A DNA stretch of 5,638 nucleotides from an uncultured Lachnospiraceae bacterium (GTDB taxonomy: Bacteria > Bacillota_A > Clostridia > Lachnospirales > Lachnospiraceae). The notes beneath the pieces are model-generated. The model saw nothing but the letters and a program-made list of their open reading frames with translations. It did no database searches and was not told the origin of the DNA. The DNA lies in contig CACZHN010000163.1 of assembly GCA_902780985.1 (NCBI GenBank), positions 1 through 5,638 of the forward strand. The letters run 5' to 3'. The translations under genes were made by a program, and so were the position numbers. This document shows, piece after piece, positions 1-5,638 of the stretch (positions are counted from its first letter, which is position 1; each line of letters opens with the position of its first letter).

Positions 1-594
1 GGACTTCGTGCCATAAGAATATGTCTCACAAGACCGGAGATATTTAAAACTCAGTTGAGAGCCATACTTCGTGCGTCAGCATTTGGAAAAATATCTATTA
101 TGTTCCCGATGATCATTTCCGTTGATGAAGTAAAGAAAATCAAGGAAATCGTCGCAGGAGTGAAGGCAGAGTTAGACGCTGCCGGAGCACCATATGATAC
201 GGATATCGAGCTTGGAGTTATGATTGAGACACCGGCTTCCGTTATGATAGCAGAGGATCTGGCGAAGGAGGTTGACTTCTTCTCAGTAGGAACCAATGAC
301 CTGACACAGTATACACTTGCGATTGACCGTCAGAATCAGAGTCTTGATGAATTCTATGATTCACATCATCCGGCAATTATGAAGATGCTGAAAATAATAG
401 TTGATGCTGCACATAAGGGTGGAGCATGGGCAGGAATCTGTGGAGAACTGGGATCTGATCTGTCACTCACAAAAGAATTCCTCGCTATGGGATATGATGA
501 ACTGTCTGTATCTCCGGGAAGGATTCTTCCACTTAGGAAGGTTGTTCTAGAGACAAATGTTTCAGAGTACAAAAAAGAAAATGGACTGGAATAG
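1..594 (+). CDS. ptsI: PTS phosphoenolpyruvate-protein phosphotransferase (enzyme I), C-terminal part
   Basis: Enzyme I is the cytoplasmic first step of the sugar phosphotransferase system. It takes phosphate from phosphoenolpyruvate and passes it to HPr. The reading frame is open from base 1, so the gene is cut by the window edge. About 197 C-terminal residues remain, compared with roughly 540-575 in complete enzymes. This is the PEP-binding TIM-barrel (EI-C) domain. Visible signatures are TQLRAILRAS and IMFPMI near the left end, MIETPAS at 220-240, GTNDLTQY at 289-312, and GICGELGSD containing the active-site Cys codon at 439-441. The HPr-binding domain with the phosphorylated histidine lies outside the window. 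The stop is TAG at 592-594. There is no terminator before the DeoR-type gene 27 bp downstream, which suggests cotranscription. In many Firmicutes ptsI follows the HPr gene, but that region is not visible here. The family assignment is very secure. Confidence 0.97.
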   Translation, partial: GLRAIRICLTRPEIFKTQLRAILRASAFGKISIMFPMIISVDEVKKIKEIVAGVKAELDAAGAPYDTDIELGVMIETPASVMIAEDLAKEVDFFSVGTNDLTQYTLAIDRQNQSLDEFYDSHHPAIMKMLKIIVDAAHKGGAWAGICGELGSDLSLTKEFLAMGYDELSVSPGRILPLRKVVLETNVSEYKKENGLE

Positions 595-621
595 CAGAAT
601 TGCAGTAAAAGAGGTGGAGAG

Positions 622-1371
622 ATGCTTACAGAAGAACGTAAGTTACTTATTCTTGACGTTGTTAATGAAAGAAAAAGTGCAACAGTTCAGGAGCTGAAGG
701 ATGAGCTGGGAGTGTCTGAATCAACTATCAGACGTGATATAACCGCTCTCGGAAGAGAAGGACGACTGGTAAAGGTTTTCGGCGGAGCAGTTGCACTTGA
801 AAAGCAGCCTTCTTCAGAGGAGCTTTCGGTTCTTGAAAAGGAGTCTGTTAATAGAGATGAAAAGCTTCGGATTGCACAGTATGCTGCTTCCCTTATAATG
901 CCGGGTGACTATGTGTATCTGGATTCGGGAACTACTACCGAGTATATGACAAGCTTTATAACTGAGAAGAAGGCTACATATGTAACAAATGCTGTTTCGC
1001 ACGCAAAGGATCTTGTGAGAAAGGGACTCAAGGTGCTTCTTATCGGTGGAGAGCTTAAGGAAAATACTGAGGCGATAGTTGGTGCTGATGCAATACTTCA
1101 TATCCAGAAATATCATTTTACAAAGGGCTTTTTCGGAGCCAATGGGGTAAATATGAATCTTGGATTTACTACACCAGATGTAAGAGAGGCACTTATAAAA
1201 AGGGTCGCAATCGAAAATACTCAGGTGGGACAGCGCTATGTGCTTGCAGACCATGATAAGTTCGACAAAGCGTCAGCAGTTACATTTGCAGACTTTGGCG
1301 GAGCGGTTGTTATAACAGACAAGTATCCGGGAGATATTTACAGCAAGGTTGTGGATATAAAAATAGTGTAA
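622..1371 (+). CDS. DeoR-family transcriptional repressor, FruR/GlpR-like
   Basis: This is a 249-residue protein, the usual length for DeoR-family sugar regulators. The N-terminal winged helix-turn-helix spans about residues 3-56. It has the family signature ELGVSESTIRRDI at 28-40 and the wing VFGGAV from residue 52. The C-terminal DeoR sensor domain follows, with the phosphosugar-binding LDSGTTT at 100-106, IGGELK at 141-146, GANGVNMNLGFTTPD at 172-186 and LADHDKF near the end. In the family this domain binds a phosphorylated sugar such as fructose 1-phosphate, which releases DNA. The GFTTPD and ADHDKF motifs resemble fructose-operon repressors most, but the effector cannot be fixed from sequence alone. 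The ATG is preceded by AGAGGTGG at about 610-617. The gene lies 27 bp after ptsI and 15 bp before the deacetylase, so it probably shares their transcript. It may control a PTS operon that includes ptsI; that target is inferred. Confidence 0.93.
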   Translation: MLTEERKLLILDVVNERKSATVQELKDELGVSESTIRRDITALGREGRLVKVFGGAVALEKQPSSEELSVLEKESVNRDEKLRIAQYAASLIMPGDYVYLDSGTTTEYMTSFITEKKATYVTNAVSHAKDLVRKGLKVLLIGGELKENTEAIVGADAILHIQKYHFTKGFFGANGVNMNLGFTTPDVREALIKRVAIENTQVGQRYVLADHDKFDKASAVTFADFGGAVVITDKYPGDIYSKVVDIKIV

Positions 1372-1386
1372 AGAAGGTTAAGAGAA

Positions 1387-2601
1387 ATGAGAGTAAGAAT
1401 TAAGAGTTCTAAAATTATAGGTATTATAATTTCAGTTATGATTGTTCTTGCTTCATTAAGTATTCCGTCAATTGAAACAAGAGCTGAAGGGATGTGGATG
1501 GAATCATCTGACGGCTGGTGGTATCAGCAGGAGGATGGTTCCTATCCGTGGGAAACCTGGAAGGAAATAGATGGCAAGTGGTATTATTTTGACTGGTATG
1601 GATATATGACAACCGGCTGGAAGAATATCAAGGGCTATTGGTATTTCTTCTTCCCGGATGGTCATATGGCATCTGATATGTGGATAGATAACTACTGGGT
1701 GGATAAAAATGGTGCGATGACTGATACCTGGGGAACCACAGGCTGGCAGATGCGCGGCGGAGTATGGAAGTACTACGATGAGAATGGAAATGAAGTAAGC
1801 GGCTGGGTAAAAAGCGGAAGATACTGGTACTATGTAGATAATGGAAATATGCATACCGGATGGCTTCAGGATGGAGGCAGCTGGTATTATTTCGATTCAG
1901 AAGGAAGGATGCAGACCGACTGGGTATGGGATGGATATGGCTGGTATCTTATGGACGGAAATGGTAAATGGATAAATGATTCTCGGATCATTTATCTAAC
2001 CTTTGATGATGGTCCGGGACCTTACACAGACAGGCTGCTTGGAATCCTTGAGAGGTATAACGTAAAGGCAACATTTTTCGTTACATCTGCATTTCCGGGC
2101 TATGCAGGCTGCATCAAGAAAGAATATGATGCGGGACATACTGTCGCAGTTCATTCCTATACACATAACTACAGACAGATATATGCCAGCGAGTCAGCTT
2201 ACTGGAGTGATTTTGAAAATATGGAGTCTGTAATCGTAGGACAGACAGGTGAACGTACAAACCTTTTCAGATTCCCGGGTGGAAGCTCAAATGCCGTTAG
2301 CAAGTTTAATAGTGGTATTATGACCAGACTTGCCGCACAGTCAAGTGAGAAGGGCTACAAATATTTTGACTGGAATGTTTCGAGCGGTGATGCGGGAGAA
2401 ACAACCAGCAGCGTAAAGGTAACTCAGAACATAATTAACGGCATCAAGGGACATAATGAAAGCGTGGTGCTTTGCCACGATGTGAAGAGCTATACAGTTG
2501 ATGCGATGGAGACATTTATTCCGTGGGCGCTTTCACATGGATATACATTTATACCACTATCCGAAAATAGTATTGGGGCGCATCATCCGATTCAAAACTA
2601 A
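1387..2601 (+). CDS. Secreted polysaccharide deacetylase (NodB fold) with N-terminal cell-wall-binding repeats
   Basis: This 404-residue protein probably removes acetyl groups from amino sugars of peptidoglycan or another wall polysaccharide, outside the cell. Residues 1-33 form a signal peptide: a basic start, a hydrophobic core at 10-27, and likely cleavage after TRA at 33. Residues 35-198 carry about eight Trp/Tyr-rich repeats of the CW_binding_1 (choline/glucan-binding) type. Residues 200-395 are a carbohydrate esterase family 4 domain. Its motifs are TFDDGP at 205-210 (base Asp207, metal ligand Asp208), HSYTH at 256-260 (metal ligands His256 and His260), RFPGGSS at 295-301, DWNVSSGDA at 328-336, and LCHD at 362-365 with catalytic His364. 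All five CE4 motifs are therefore present and the enzyme should be active. The start at 1387 has AAGAAGG at 1371-1377, overlapping the regulator's stop codon, so the two genes are tightly linked. The exact substrate and the wall ligand of the repeats are unknown. Confidence 0.94.
   Translation: MRVRIKSSKIIGIIISVMIVLASLSIPSIETRAEGMWMESSDGWWYQQEDGSYPWETWKEIDGKWYYFDWYGYMTTGWKNIKGYWYFFFPDGHMASDMWIDNYWVDKNGAMTDTWGTTGWQMRGGVWKYYDENGNEVSGWVKSGRYWYYVDNGNMHTGWLQDGGSWYYFDSEGRMQTDWVWDGYGWYLMDGNGKWINDSRIIYLTFDDGPGPYTDRLLGILERYNVKATFFVTSAFPGYAGCIKKEYDAGHTVAVHSYTHNYRQIYASESAYWSDFENMESVIVGQTGERTNLFRFPGGSSNAVSKFNSGIMTRLAAQSSEKGYKYFDWNVSSGDAGETTSSVKVTQNIINGIKGHNESVVLCHDVKSYTVDAMETFIPWALSHGYTFIPLSENSIGAHHPIQN
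1489..1980 (+). repeat. Cell-wall-binding aromatic repeats inside the deacetylase gene
   Basis: Residues 35-198 of the deacetylase consist of roughly eight degenerate repeats of about 19-21 residues. The recurring pattern is GxWYYFDxxGxMxTGW, with closing tryptophans at residues 58, 78, 99, 115, 140, 159 and 179. The fourth unit is shortened and the last has lost its closing GW. Repeats of this type bind choline on teichoic acids or glucans in other Firmicutes. Which ligand applies here is not visible. The units are diverged at DNA level rather than recent identical copies. Confidence 0.85.
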
Positions 2602-2604
2602 TCC

Positions 2605-2634
2605 TTGACACGTATGATGCAAAAGTGGTAATAT
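2605..2634 (+). promoter_or_regulatory. Extended -10 housekeeping-sigma promoter of the tRNA-Arg gene
   Basis: A perfect TTGACA -35 box at 2605-2610 is followed by an 18-bp spacer and TAATAT at 2629-2634, preceded by TGG at 2626-2628 (an extended -10 element). It sits three bases after the deacetylase stop codon and about 30 bp before the mature tRNA 5' end. The predicted transcription start near 2641 gives a leader of about 24 nt. Confidence 0.85.
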
Positions 2635-2637
2635 CTT

Positions 2638-2660
2638 CTAGATGTCTTGAAGGCATCTAG
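2638..2660 (+). repeat. 10-bp inverted repeat between promoter and tRNA (leader hairpin or operator)
   Basis: The arms CTAGATGTCT (2638-2647) and AGGCATCTAG (2651-2660) flank a TGA loop. They pair at all ten positions with a single G-T wobble. The dyad begins three bases after the -10 box and ends four bases before the tRNA acceptor stem. It has no T-tract and so is not an intrinsic terminator. It could be a pre-tRNA 5' leader hairpin or a protein-binding dyad over the transcription start. The structure is seen in the sequence; its role is not known. Confidence 0.7.
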
Positions 2661-2664
2661 GTAA

Positions 2665-2738
2665 GCGTGCTTAGCTCAGCTGGATAGAGCGTTTGGCTAC
2701 GGACCAAAAGGTCGGGGGTTCGAATCCTCTAGCACGCA
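2665..2738 (+). tRNA. tRNA-Arg (anticodon ACG)
   Basis: A full cloverleaf can be drawn. The acceptor stem GCGTGCT (2665-2671) pairs perfectly with AGCACGC (2731-2737), with discriminator A at 2738. The D-arm stem is GCTC/GAGC (2674-2677 with 2687-2690). The anticodon stem is TTTGG/CCAAA around loop CTACGGA (2697-2703), giving anticodon ACG at 2699-2701. The T-arm is GGGGG/CCTCT with loop TTCGAAT and two G-U pairs. ACG specifies arginine, and its A34 is normally deaminated to inosine by TadA so that CGU, CGC and CGA are read. CCA is not encoded (the next bases are AGT) and must be added post-transcriptionally. The gene has its own promoter and terminator. Confidence 0.97.
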
Positions 2739-2745
2739 AGTAAAT

Positions 2746-2778
2746 GAGCATGTCATGAGTGGCATGCTCTATTTTTTT
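2746..2778 (+). terminator. Intrinsic terminator after tRNA-Arg
   Basis: GAGCATGTC (2746-2754) pairs with GGCATGCTC (2761-2769) in a 9-bp stem with one G-U pair, around the loop ATGAGT. A run of seven T residues follows at 2772-2778. It starts seven bases after the tRNA 3' end. It is probably also the first terminator met by transcripts coming from the ptsI-regulator-deacetylase genes. Confidence 0.9.
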
Positions 2779-2788
2779 ATGTTATTAT
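2759..2788 (+). promoter_or_regulatory. Weak candidate promoter for the FeoA-FeoB gene
   Basis: TATTAT at 2783-2788 matches the -10 consensus at five of six positions. The best -35 at an 18-bp spacing is GTGGCA (2759-2764), four of six, which lies inside the terminator hairpin. The gap between the terminator T-tract and the start codon is only 43 bp, so a promoter for the iron gene must sit about here if the gene has its own. The predicted leader is short, about 27 nt, leaving no room for a riboswitch. I see no clear Fur-box palindrome (TGATAATNATTATCA type) nearby. Confidence 0.35.
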
Positions 2789-2821
2789 AGGTAACAGTGA
2801 TTTTAAAGGAGTTTATTACAT

Positions 2822-5299
2822 ATGACACTCAGAGAGCTGGCTATTGGAGAGTCCGGTCTGATTCAGACGGTCGGAGGTGAAGGTGCCTTAAGGCAGCATT
2901 TCCTGGATATGGGCGTAATTCCGGGAGTGGAGGTTACGCTTGTTAAGTTTGCACCGATGGGAGATCCGATGGAGCTTCGTATTCATGGGTATGAGCTCAC
3001 ACTCAGACTAAGTGATGCGGAGAAGATAGAGATAGTTAAAACTTCAGATGTAAAGGCTAAGACTGATAGTGGTTCGGGCGATGAGCTGAAAGCTGAATCG
3101 GCTGACAAAGCTGAATGGTCAAAGGAAGAAGACAGACGTAAGGGCGACAGAAGAATAAAGAATACCGGTTCTAACGCTGAGGGGATTGACAGGCGTATGG
3201 GTGATAGAAGAAAGTCTGCTACGGTTCATCCCGGTCTTGGAGAGGGCGGTATTTATCATGATCATACAAATGAGAATCCTCTTCCTGAAGGCACGATTCT
3301 CAGCTTCGCACTTGCAGGAAATCAGAACAGTGGTAAGACTACGCTGTTTAATCAGTTAACAGGTTCGAGTCAGCATGTGGGCAATTTCCCCGGAGTTACT
3401 GTTGATAAGAAAAGTGGTGCGATAAGAAATCATCCTGAAACTGAGGTGGTTGATCTTCCCGGTATCTATTCACTTTCTCCGTATACTGAAGAGGAGATAG
3501 TATCGAGGCAGTATATAATCGGAGAGAAGCCTAAGGGAATAATCAACATAGTTGATGCGACGAATATCGAGAGAAATCTTTATCTTACTATGCAGCTTAT
3601 TGAGCTGGATATACCGATGGTACTCGCACTCAATATGATGGATGAGGTGAGAGGAAACGGTGGCTCTGTCAGGATTAATGAGATGGAGGCGCTTCTTGGT
3701 ATTCCTGTTGTCCCGATATCGGCAGCGAAGAATGAAGGTGTTGACGAGGTAGTAAGCCATGCACTTCATGTTGCGAAGTATCAGGAGAGTCCGGGAAAGA
3801 AGGACTTCTGTGATGAGTCAGATCATGGCGGAGCGGTCCATAGATGTATACACGGTATCATGCACCTTATAGAGGATCATGCAAGAAATGCAGGCATCCC
3901 TATTAGATTTGCGGCAAATAAAGTGATAGAGGGCGATGCAAAGGTAATTGACGCACTTGATCTTTCTCAGAATGAAAAGGAGATGGTAGAACATATCATC
4001 ATTCAGATGGAGGAGGAAAGAGGGCTCGACAGATCTGCGGCTATAGCAGATATGAGATTTTCCTTTATCGAAAAGCTGGTTAAGGAAACAGTTGTAAAGC
4101 CGGCAGAGAGTAAGGAAAGGGAAAGAAGCCGCAGGATAGATAAGCTGCTAACGGGGAAGTATACTGCACTCCCGGTCTTTATAATAATAATGGGACTTAT
4201 AGCGGCGCTTACATTTAACATAATTGGTGCCTGGCTTCAGGGACTTCTGGATAGCGGAATAGGAATGGTTACCTCGAAGGTGGATACGCTGCTTACTTCG
4301 CTCGAAGTAAATGATGTTATTCATTCGTTGATAATCAATGGTATTTTCACGGGTGTCGGAAGTGTGCTCAGCTTCCTTCCGATAATCATACTCCTGTTTT
4401 TCTTCCTTTCGCTTCTGGAGGATACCGGATATATGGCGAGGGTTGCTTTCGTTATGGATAAGCCGCTCAGAAAGCTCGGACTGTCGGGAAGAAGTATAGT
4501 TCCGATGCTTGTTGGTTTTGGATGCTCTGTTCCTGCGATTATGTCCAGCAGAACTCTGCCATCTGAGCGAGACAGAAAAATGACTGTTATGCTCATTCCT
4601 TTTATGAGCTGTACTGCAAAGTATCCTATATATGGCTTCTTCGCCGCAGCGCTTTTCCCCGGAAGAAGTGCTGTAATCGTAATAAGCTTATATCTGATCG
4701 GAATAATTGTTGGTGTGATAACCGCACTTGTTTTGAAAAAGGTTGCATTCAAGGGTAAGGCTGTTCCTTTTGTAATGGAGCTTCCTAATTATCGTATGCC
4801 AAGCCTAAAAAATGTTCTTCTGCTGCTCTGGCAGAAGGCGAAGGATTTTCTTGTGAAAGCCTTTACTATTATTTTTGTGGCAAGCATAGTTATATGGTTC
4901 CTTAACACCTTTACACTTACGCTCAGTCTTACGGATGATCCGCAGAGCAGTATTCTGGCAAAGGTAGCAAGTGGAATTGCACCACTGTTTAAACCACTTG
5001 GATTTGGCGACTGGAGAATTGCAACTGCGCTTATTACAGGCTTTATGGCTAAGGAAAGTGTTGTTTCGACGGTTACGGTGCTTTTTGGAACCGCGGCAGC
5101 AGTTTTTGCAACAGTTACGCCGGCAGCGACATTTGCACTGCTTGTTTTCTGTCTTCTTTATACTCCGTGTGTAGCTGCGGTTGCTGCAGTAAAGCGTGAG
5201 CTCGGAAGAAAGTGGGCACTTATCATGATAGTGTTCCAGTGTTCTGTTGCATGGCTTATGGCGCTGATTATGTATAATGCGCTGAGTTTGTTTGGATAA
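2822..5299 (+). CDS. feoB: Ferrous iron transporter, FeoA-FeoB fusion protein
   Basis: This 825-residue inner-membrane protein imports Fe(II) under anaerobic or reducing conditions. Residues 1-73 are a FeoA SH3-like domain (RQHFLDMGVIPG; MELRIHGYELTLR). Residues 74-158 are a charged linker. The cytosolic GTPase domain follows, with G1 GNQNSGKT at 166-173, G2 Thr193 in GVTVD, G3 DLPG at 211-214, G4 NMMD at 271-274 and G5 SAA at 300-302. A helical regulatory region runs to about 440. The membrane core begins near residue 449 and includes GYMARVAF, the first Gate motif GFGCSVPAI (565-573), FMSCTAKYP (594-602), the second Gate motif AKESVVST (743-750) and YTPCVAAVAAVKRE. The gene is intact. The ATG has AAAGGAG at 2805-2811. 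FeoA and FeoB are separate proteins in E. coli but are fused in some anaerobes. The gene lies alone behind the tRNA terminator, with no FeoC-like gene. Confidence 0.97.
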   Translation: MTLRELAIGESGLIQTVGGEGALRQHFLDMGVIPGVEVTLVKFAPMGDPMELRIHGYELTLRLSDAEKIEIVKTSDVKAKTDSGSGDELKAESADKAEWSKEEDRRKGDRRIKNTGSNAEGIDRRMGDRRKSATVHPGLGEGGIYHDHTNENPLPEGTILSFALAGNQNSGKTTLFNQLTGSSQHVGNFPGVTVDKKSGAIRNHPETEVVDLPGIYSLSPYTEEEIVSRQYIIGEKPKGIINIVDATNIERNLYLTMQLIELDIPMVLALNMMDEVRGNGGSVRINEMEALLGIPVVPISAAKNEGVDEVVSHALHVAKYQESPGKKDFCDESDHGGAVHRCIHGIMHLIEDHARNAGIPIRFAANKVIEGDAKVIDALDLSQNEKEMVEHIIIQMEEERGLDRSAAIADMRFSFIEKLVKETVVKPAESKERERSRRIDKLLTGKYTALPVFIIIMGLIAALTFNIIGAWLQGLLDSGIGMVTSKVDTLLTSLEVNDVIHSLIINGIFTGVGSVLSFLPIIILLFFFLSLLEDTGYMARVAFVMDKPLRKLGLSGRSIVPMLVGFGCSVPAIMSSRTLPSERDRKMTVMLIPFMSCTAKYPIYGFFAAALFPGRSAVIVISLYLIGIIVGVITALVLKKVAFKGKAVPFVMELPNYRMPSLKNVLLLLWQKAKDFLVKAFTIIFVASIVIWFLNTFTLTLSLTDDPQSSILAKVASGIAPLFKPLGFGDWRIATALITGFMAKESVVSTVTVLFGTAAAVFATVTPAATFALLVFCLLYTPCVAAVAAVKRELGRKWALIMIVFQCSVAWLMALIMYNALSLFG
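3131..3211 (+). repeat. Two DRR-x-GDRR repeats in the FeoA-FeoB linker
   Basis: Residues 104-111 (DRRKGDRR) and 123-130 (DRRMGDRR) are near-identical octapeptides 19 residues apart, with related coding DNA (3131-3154 and 3188-3211). They lie in an otherwise low-complexity, charged stretch joining the FeoA domain to the GTPase domain. The duplication is visible in the sequence; its function is unknown. Confidence 0.8.
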
Positions 5300-5331
5300 A
5301 TAGAAATGTTCCCCGGCAAGGCATAGATTGA

Positions 5332-5360
5332 TTGAAAATTCTTGATGAATAATATACAAT
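5332..5360 (+). promoter_or_regulatory. Candidate promoter of the glycogen debranching gene
   Basis: TTGAAA (5332-5337), a 17-bp spacer and TACAAT (5355-5360) each match the consensus hexamers at five of six positions. An overlapping alternative is TTGATT (5328-5333), 16 bp, TAATAT (5350-5355). Either would give a leader of about 20 nt before the start codon. No terminator hairpin separates this site from the end of the FeoA-FeoB gene. Confidence 0.55.
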
Positions 5361-5384
5361 TAATTACATGTAAGGGGGCTTTGT

Positions 5385-5638
5385 ATGAATAGAATAGATG
5401 ATTTTCCGACTCATGAAAAGGATGGAATAAAATATAGATGTGGAAGGGTTCAGCCCTTTGGAGCAAGCATTGTAGGTAATGGTGGCATTAATTTTTCGGT
5501 TTTTTCGAGATATGCCACCTACTGCGAGCTTGTTCTTTTTAATAAAGGAGAAAAGGAGCCTTTTGCAAGACTTCCTTTTCCTGAGGAGTTTCGAATAGGA
5601 AATGTATTTTCCATGATAGTTTACGGACTCAATTATGA
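5385..5638 (+). CDS. Glycogen debranching enzyme (GlgX/isoamylase type), N-terminal part
   Basis: The frame starts at ATG 5385 with a strong AAGGGGG at 5372-5378 six bases upstream. It runs off the right edge after 84 complete codons. The residues match the start of the CBM48 (isoamylase N-terminal) domain of GH13 debranching enzymes: RVQPFGASIVGNGGINFSVF (21-40) followed by SRYATYCELVLFN (41-53). In this family the CBM48 domain precedes a TIM-barrel that hydrolyses alpha-1,6 branch points of glycogen or starch-like glucans in the cytoplasm. No catalytic residue is in view, so GlgX, isoamylase, pullulanase-like and branching relatives cannot be fully separated. The NFSVFS-ATxxELVLF pattern favours GlgX/isoamylase. 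Full-length members are about 650-720 residues. The gene begins 85 bp after the iron transporter, from which it is probably independently transcribed. Confidence 0.85.
   Translation, partial: MNRIDDFPTHEKDGIKYRCGRVQPFGASIVGNGGINFSVFSRYATYCELVLFNKGEKEPFARLPFPEEFRIGNVFSMIVYGLNY

Noticed and set aside
814..1254. Open frame of 146 codons on the minus strand opposite the DeoR-type gene
   Set aside because: It is fully contained in a well-conserved gene on the other strand, and its product has no coherent domain or signal.
2638..2660. Hairpin after the deacetylase gene considered as its transcription terminator
   Set aside because: There is no T-tract after the stem. The bases that follow lead directly into the tRNA acceptor stem, and the strong promoter lies just upstream.
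2719..2745. tRNA 3' end as an integration (att) site for a mobile element
   Set aside because: By eye there is no second copy of the tRNA 3' end in the window, and no integrase or phage-like gene. The following gene is a housekeeping iron transporter.
5300..5331. Possible terminator after the FeoA-FeoB gene (CCCCGG-containing stretch)
   Set aside because: The best pairing (ATG...CAT with a bulge) is short and is not followed by a T-tract.
4805..5359. Open frame of 184 codons on the minus strand within and after the FeoB C-terminus
   Set aside because: It lies almost wholly opposite the conserved FeoB membrane core. Its translation is a low-complexity Lys/Arg/Asn/Cys-rich string with no recognisable domain, so it is a shadow frame.
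5158..5466. Open frame of 102 codons on the minus strand spanning the FeoB end and the debranching gene start
   Set aside because: It overlaps two confident + strand genes, would cross their intergenic promoter, and shows no domain similarity.

Overview
The window looks like a chromosomal segment of an anaerobic Gram-positive of the Clostridia, most likely Lachnospiraceae (a Butyrivibrio/Roseburia-like organism). This assignment is an inference. It rests on moderately AT-leaning DNA, strong AAAGGAG/AAGGGGG ribosome binding sites, a tRNA gene without an encoded CCA end, a secreted polysaccharide deacetylase carrying cell-wall-binding repeats, and a single-chain FeoA-FeoB protein. All recognised genes lie on the + strand and the sequence is gene-dense. 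I see no insertion sequence, phage gene, CRISPR array or other sign of a mobile island.

Left block (1-2601): the C-terminal third of PTS enzyme I (ptsI) enters from the left edge. It is followed after 27 bp by a DeoR/FruR-type sugar-phosphate-responsive repressor, and after another 15 bp by a secreted NodB-fold polysaccharide deacetylase. The deacetylase has a signal peptide and about eight aromatic cell-wall-binding repeats. The short gaps and the absence of a terminator between these genes suggest one transcript linking PTS sugar uptake, its regulator and a cell-envelope enzyme.

Middle block (2602-2821): a 220-bp intergenic region holds a complete tRNA-Arg(ACG) transcription unit. It has a strong extended -10 promoter starting three bases after the deacetylase stop codon, a 10-bp dyad just downstream of the -10 box, the tRNA itself, and an intrinsic terminator. 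A weak candidate promoter and a strong ribosome binding site for the next gene follow.

Right block (2822-5638): an 825-residue FeoA-FeoB fusion, the ferrous iron transporter, has a long charged linker containing two DRR-x-GDRR repeats. After 85 bp that contain a good candidate promoter, the first 84 codons of a GlgX/isoamylase-type glycogen debranching enzyme run off the right edge.

The genes are mostly housekeeping: PTS sugar uptake and regulation, glycogen breakdown, Fe(II) uptake, a tRNA and wall modification. I do not see a convincing new multi-gene system. The items most worth a second look are the dyad in the tRNA leader, the arginine-rich repeats in the FeoA-FeoB linker, and the placement of a wall deacetylase behind ptsI and its DeoR regulator.
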